Assembly: GCA_016722655.1 (NCBI GenBank)
Contig: JADKIR010000004.1
Coordinates: 1,736,001-1,800,000 of the forward strand
Length of the DNA stretch: 64,000 nucleotides
Origin: Cytophagaceae bacterium
GTDB taxonomy: Bacteria > Bacteroidota > Bacteroidia > Cytophagales > Spirosomataceae
Direction of reading: 5' to 3'
Positions within the stretch are counted from its first letter, which is position 1; each line of letters begins with the position of its first letter. Below are positions 62,171 to 64,000 of the stretch, in pieces. The translations under genes and the position numbers were made by a program. The notes beneath the pieces are model-generated. The model saw nothing but the letters and a program-made list of their open reading frames with translations. It was not told where the DNA came from and did not search any database.

Positions 62171-62200
62171 CAAAAGTAGCTAGTTAAAGCTTAAATCAAA
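62171..62200 (-). promoter_or_regulatory. trp operon promoter (Bacteroidota type)
   Basis: On the minus strand TTTG (62200-62197), 18 bases, then TACTTTTG (62178-62171) match the -33 TTTG and -7 TAnnTTTG consensus of Bacteroidota. The expected transcription start falls at or next to the leader ATG at 62166, so the leader peptide mRNA may be nearly leaderless. Confidence 0.75.
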
Positions 62201-62211
62201 ATATTTTCAGA

Positions 62212-62559
62212 TTATTTTTCCAAAGTACCATCCGTTACCCATTGTTTAAATTTATTAATGGTTTCGGTCGATAGTTTTGTTTTAGCTCCATTGGGCATTG
62301 CTCCGGTTGTGCCGGGTTCTCTCTGAATTCGGTCAAGAATAGATGCTATTTTGTTTTTTGCCTGAAGGTAATCGTCCCATTTATTGGGATTGCCTCCTCC
62401 GGATAGGTGACAAGGGGTACAGTTTGCCACTATTATGGGTTTAATGTCTGTTACATAAGTGATTTTTGCTACTTGTGGAGCTGCTTCCTCTTTTGTACAA
62501 CTTGAAAATAAGAAAATAGAAAGGCAAATTGAAGCCGCAATTTTAAAGTTTTTTTTCAT
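62212..62559 (-). CDS. Small cytochrome c-type lipoprotein
   Basis: A 115-residue exported lipoprotein: signal with lipobox FLFSSCTKEE (Cys21), then a haem-binding motif CTPCH near residue 47 and a probable axial methionine in GAMPNG. The fold resembles a single-haem cytochrome c. Similar domains occur in Bacteroidota as electron carriers or as part of PSD1/DUF1588-type proteins. Its redox partners are not in the window. It lies directly upstream of the trp leader on the same strand, but the trp promoter at 62171 separates their control. Confidence 0.85.
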   Translation of the reverse strand: MKKNFKIAASICLSIFLFSSCTKEEAAPQVAKITYVTDIKPIIVANCTPCHLSGGGNPNKWDDYLQAKNKIASILDRIQREPGTTGAMPNGAKTKLSTETINKFKQWVTDGTLEK

Positions 62560-62634
62560 TGTTAAAAGGTTTTATTTGGAACCGGGAATAGTTTAGTTAA
62601 TGCCAATACGGAAACCAATTCCTTAAGGTTGCAA

Positions 62635-62664
62635 TAAAAAAAGGGCGAACATATGTCCACCCTT
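62635..62664 (-). terminator. Rho-independent terminator of the superoxide dismutase gene
   Basis: On the minus strand AAGGG and CCCTT (62641-62664) enclose a GGAC/GTTC pair, followed by seven or eight T residues. It lies 27 bases after the sod stop. Confidence 0.8.
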
Positions 62665-62690
62665 CTCAAACTTTAAACAATTCCAATCAT

Positions 62691-63308
62691 TTATTTCTTC
62701 ACTGCTGCTGCGTATCTTGCTTCTACGGCATTCCAGTTTACCAATGTCCAAAAAGTATCTACGTAGTCAGGTCTTTTATTTTGAAATTTCAGGTAATAGG
62801 CATGTTCCCATACGTCAAGACCCAAAACCGGCGTTCCTTTTACTTCTGCAATATCCATCAATGGGTTATCCTGATTTGGAGTAGAACACACAGCTACCGA
62901 GCCATCTTCTTTGGCAATTAACCAGGCCCATCCTGAGCCAAATCTGGTAGTGGCGGCTGTTTTGAAGGCAGCTTTGAACTCATCAACAGACCCAAAAGCG
63001 GCAATGATTGCATCTTTAAGAGCTCCTGAAAGATTTCCTCCAACACCTTGAGGAGCCAATATATTCCAGAATAAATCGTGATTATAATGTCCTCCACCAT
63101 TATTTCTTACTGCAGGCGAGGCTTTGCTGATATTTGCTAAAATCTCTTCAATGGTCTGATTGTCAAGATCAGTACCTGCAATAGCTGCATTGAGGTTGGT
63201 AACGTAAGCATTGTGGTGACGATCATGATGAATCTCCATAGTCATGGCATCAAAATGCGGCTCAAGAGCGTTATTTGCGTAAGGAAGAGGTGCTAATGTA
63301 AAAGCCAT
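62691..63308 (-). CDS. Superoxide dismutase (Fe/Mn)
   Basis: A 205-residue cytoplasmic Fe/Mn superoxide dismutase. [20 protein letters not shown] is the N-terminal signature; the metal ligands are His in [13 protein letters not shown], His in GHYNHDLFW, and the Asp/His in [12 protein letters not shown]. The sequence [10 protein letters not shown] and the length fit both metals, so Fe versus Mn cannot be settled; the name sodA or sodB is left open. A terminator follows. Confidence 0.95.
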   Translation of the reverse strand: MAFTLAPLPYANNALEPHFDAMTMEIHHDRHHNAYVTNLNAAIAGTDLDNQTIEEILANISKASPAVRNNGGGHYNHDLFWNILAPQGVGGNLSGALKDAIIAAFGSVDEFKAAFKTAATTRFGSGWAWLIAKEDGSVAVCSTPNQDNPLMDIAEVKGTPVLGLDVWEHAYYLKFQNKRPDYVDTFWTLVNWNAVEARYAAAVKK

Positions 63309-63406
63309 AATTTTATTTTTTTAATCTGTATTTCGATGTATTTATATGATTAACATCAGTTTTTAGAAATGTGTTCAAAGGAAAGAAGATTTTTTCAAAA
63401 GAATAC

Positions 63407-63441
63407 AAAAAAAGGAGGTTGACTTTCATCAACCTCCTTTT
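63407..63441 (-). terminator. Strong rho-independent terminator after the surface lipoprotein
   Basis: AAAGGAGGTTGA and TCAACCTCCTTT (63411-63440) form a 12-base stem with a six-base loop, followed on the minus strand by a T run. It lies 21 bases after the stop at 63462. Confidence 0.9.
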
Positions 63442-63461
63442 GAAATATTATTCAAATTAAA

Positions 63462-64000
63462 TTACCTCGCTTTGGCATATTTCCAGGTTTCATCCCATTT
63501 AGTCCTGATATTAGGGGGATCTTTTACAACACTTGGCTGCAACATATTAAATTTAATATTAATTGTACCATTTTTATATGCGTTGATTCCTGAAGGATCT
63601 AATGCTGCCGCTCTTGTATTAGCAGCGGGTTGTCCGTGATAGTTAGTCACTGCCACTATCTTGTCTGTAGCAGGGTCAAACTCTACAATCAAACCAAATG
63701 CACCATAATAGCTTAATCCAGAGCCGGTATAGAAAATAAAGAATGGAGCATTGAGGCCAAATGTTTTATCTTTAATTACACACTGAGTAGGTGAAACTGT
63801 TTCAAGTGCATATTGATAAGATTCACCTGAAGTAAATGCAGAAGTAAATGCAGCGTTAGTTACATCAACCATTGTACTACTGGTTACATCATAAATTCCA
63901 TCCCATTTATTTTTAACACTTATCAAAGTAATGATATAATCATCTCCAGAGAGTTTGCCATTGCCTGTGTCAGTAATTTTATAAGCAACTGCATATTTCT
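63462..64000 (-). CDS. C-terminal part of a DUF1735-type surface protein, cut by the window edge
   Basis: The minus-strand frame is open from base 64000 to the stop at 63462, giving about 179 residues without the N-terminus. Near the edge it reads YKITDTGNGKLSGDDYIITL, the end of a DUF1735/BT_3987-like beta-sandwich, followed by VKNKWDGIYDVT and a beta-rich domain (NAPFFIFYTGSGLSYYG, IVEFDPATDKIVAVTNYHG) ending KYAKAR. Such proteins are surface lipoproteins near SusC/SusD glycan-uptake systems, probably encoded just beyond the edge. The start codon and signal peptide lie outside the window. Confidence 0.72.
   Translation of the reverse strand, partial: KYAVAYKITDTGNGKLSGDDYIITLISVKNKWDGIYDVTSSTMVDVTNAAFTSAFTSGESYQYALETVSPTQCVIKDKTFGLNAPFFIFYTGSGLSYYGAFGLIVEFDPATDKIVAVTNYHGQPAANTRAAALDPSGINAYKNGTINIKFNMLQPSVVKDPPNIRTKWDETWKYAKAR

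Noticed and set aside
1..64000. tRNA, rRNA, CRISPR arrays, complete insertion sequences or prophage genes
   Set aside because: Looked for by eye on both strands; no tRNA T-loop signatures, spaced direct repeats, transposase motifs or phage structural genes were recognised. A covariance-model tRNA search could still find something missed.

Overview
The window comes from a chromosome of the phylum Bacteroidota, most likely the class Cytophagia. The evidence is a PorU/PorV pair of the type IX secretion system (T9SS), the gliding protein GldG, a DUF4293 membrane protein, secreted proteins with a Bacteroidota-style export signature, meso-DAP-type MurE, low GC content by eye, and promoters of the TTTG / TAnnTTTG type. 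I see no rRNA, tRNA, CRISPR array, complete insertion sequence or phage gene.

Layout. 1-3.7 kb: the start of priA at the edge, an ECF sigma factor, a HIT protein, a first Y-family polymerase and a small secreted protein. 3.8-10.8 kb: a minus-strand cell-wall operon murE-rsmH-ftsL-ftsI followed by an M14 carboxypeptidase and a CarboxypepD_reg-like protein. 11.1-12.4 kb: a Tat-exported Gfo/Idh/MocA oxidoreductase, then an 800-base gene-free gap with a GC-rich palindromic element. 13.2-15.9 kb: a flippase, a small conserved protein and a methyltransferase. 16.1-26.5 kb: a two-component cluster (below). 26.5-38.8 kb: housekeeping and secreted genes (rnhB, a 1244-residue CotH protein, a DUF1080 protein, ogt, murF, a nucleotidyltransferase pair, a DEAD-box helicase, a serine hydrolase, a Tat-exported TIM-barrel protein). 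38.8-47.4 kb: a repeat block fused to the end of a second dinB, an L,D-transpeptidase, a CocE/NonD hydrolase, gldG, and fmt. 47.4-58.4 kb: a lipoprotein, a giant 1.57-1.58-kilo-residue secreted protein behind prmA, porV and porU. 58.4-64 kb: a SprT-like protein, the trpE-DUF3052-trpG operon with a leader-peptide attenuator, a cytochrome c lipoprotein, superoxide dismutase and a surface lipoprotein cut by the edge.

The most interesting part is 16.1-26.5 kb. It holds an H-NOX gas sensor translationally coupled to a hybrid histidine kinase, a FIST-domain (NosP-like) sensor in an operon with a second hybrid kinase, an NtrC-type response regulator, and, divergent from it, a response-regulator receiver domain fused directly to an exopolysaccharide-priming sugar transferase, followed by a membrane GT2 glycosyltransferase. 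Both kinases end in HPT domains. The 15-base inverted repeat TTCCA-N5-TGGAA occurs in all three regulatory gaps of this cluster (before H-NOX, before FIST, and between the regulator and the sugar transferase). Together this suggests a nitric-oxide-responsive phosphorelay that controls both its own transcription and polysaccharide synthesis at the protein level, without cyclic di-GMP. That reading is inference from domain content, gene order and the shared sites.

Other points are a textbook trp attenuator with tandem Trp codons, three copies of a sequence encoding a dinB-type clamp-binding tail, a rearranged division/cell-wall cluster, and an L,D-transpeptidase whose signal peptide appears split by a frameshift in homopolymer runs.
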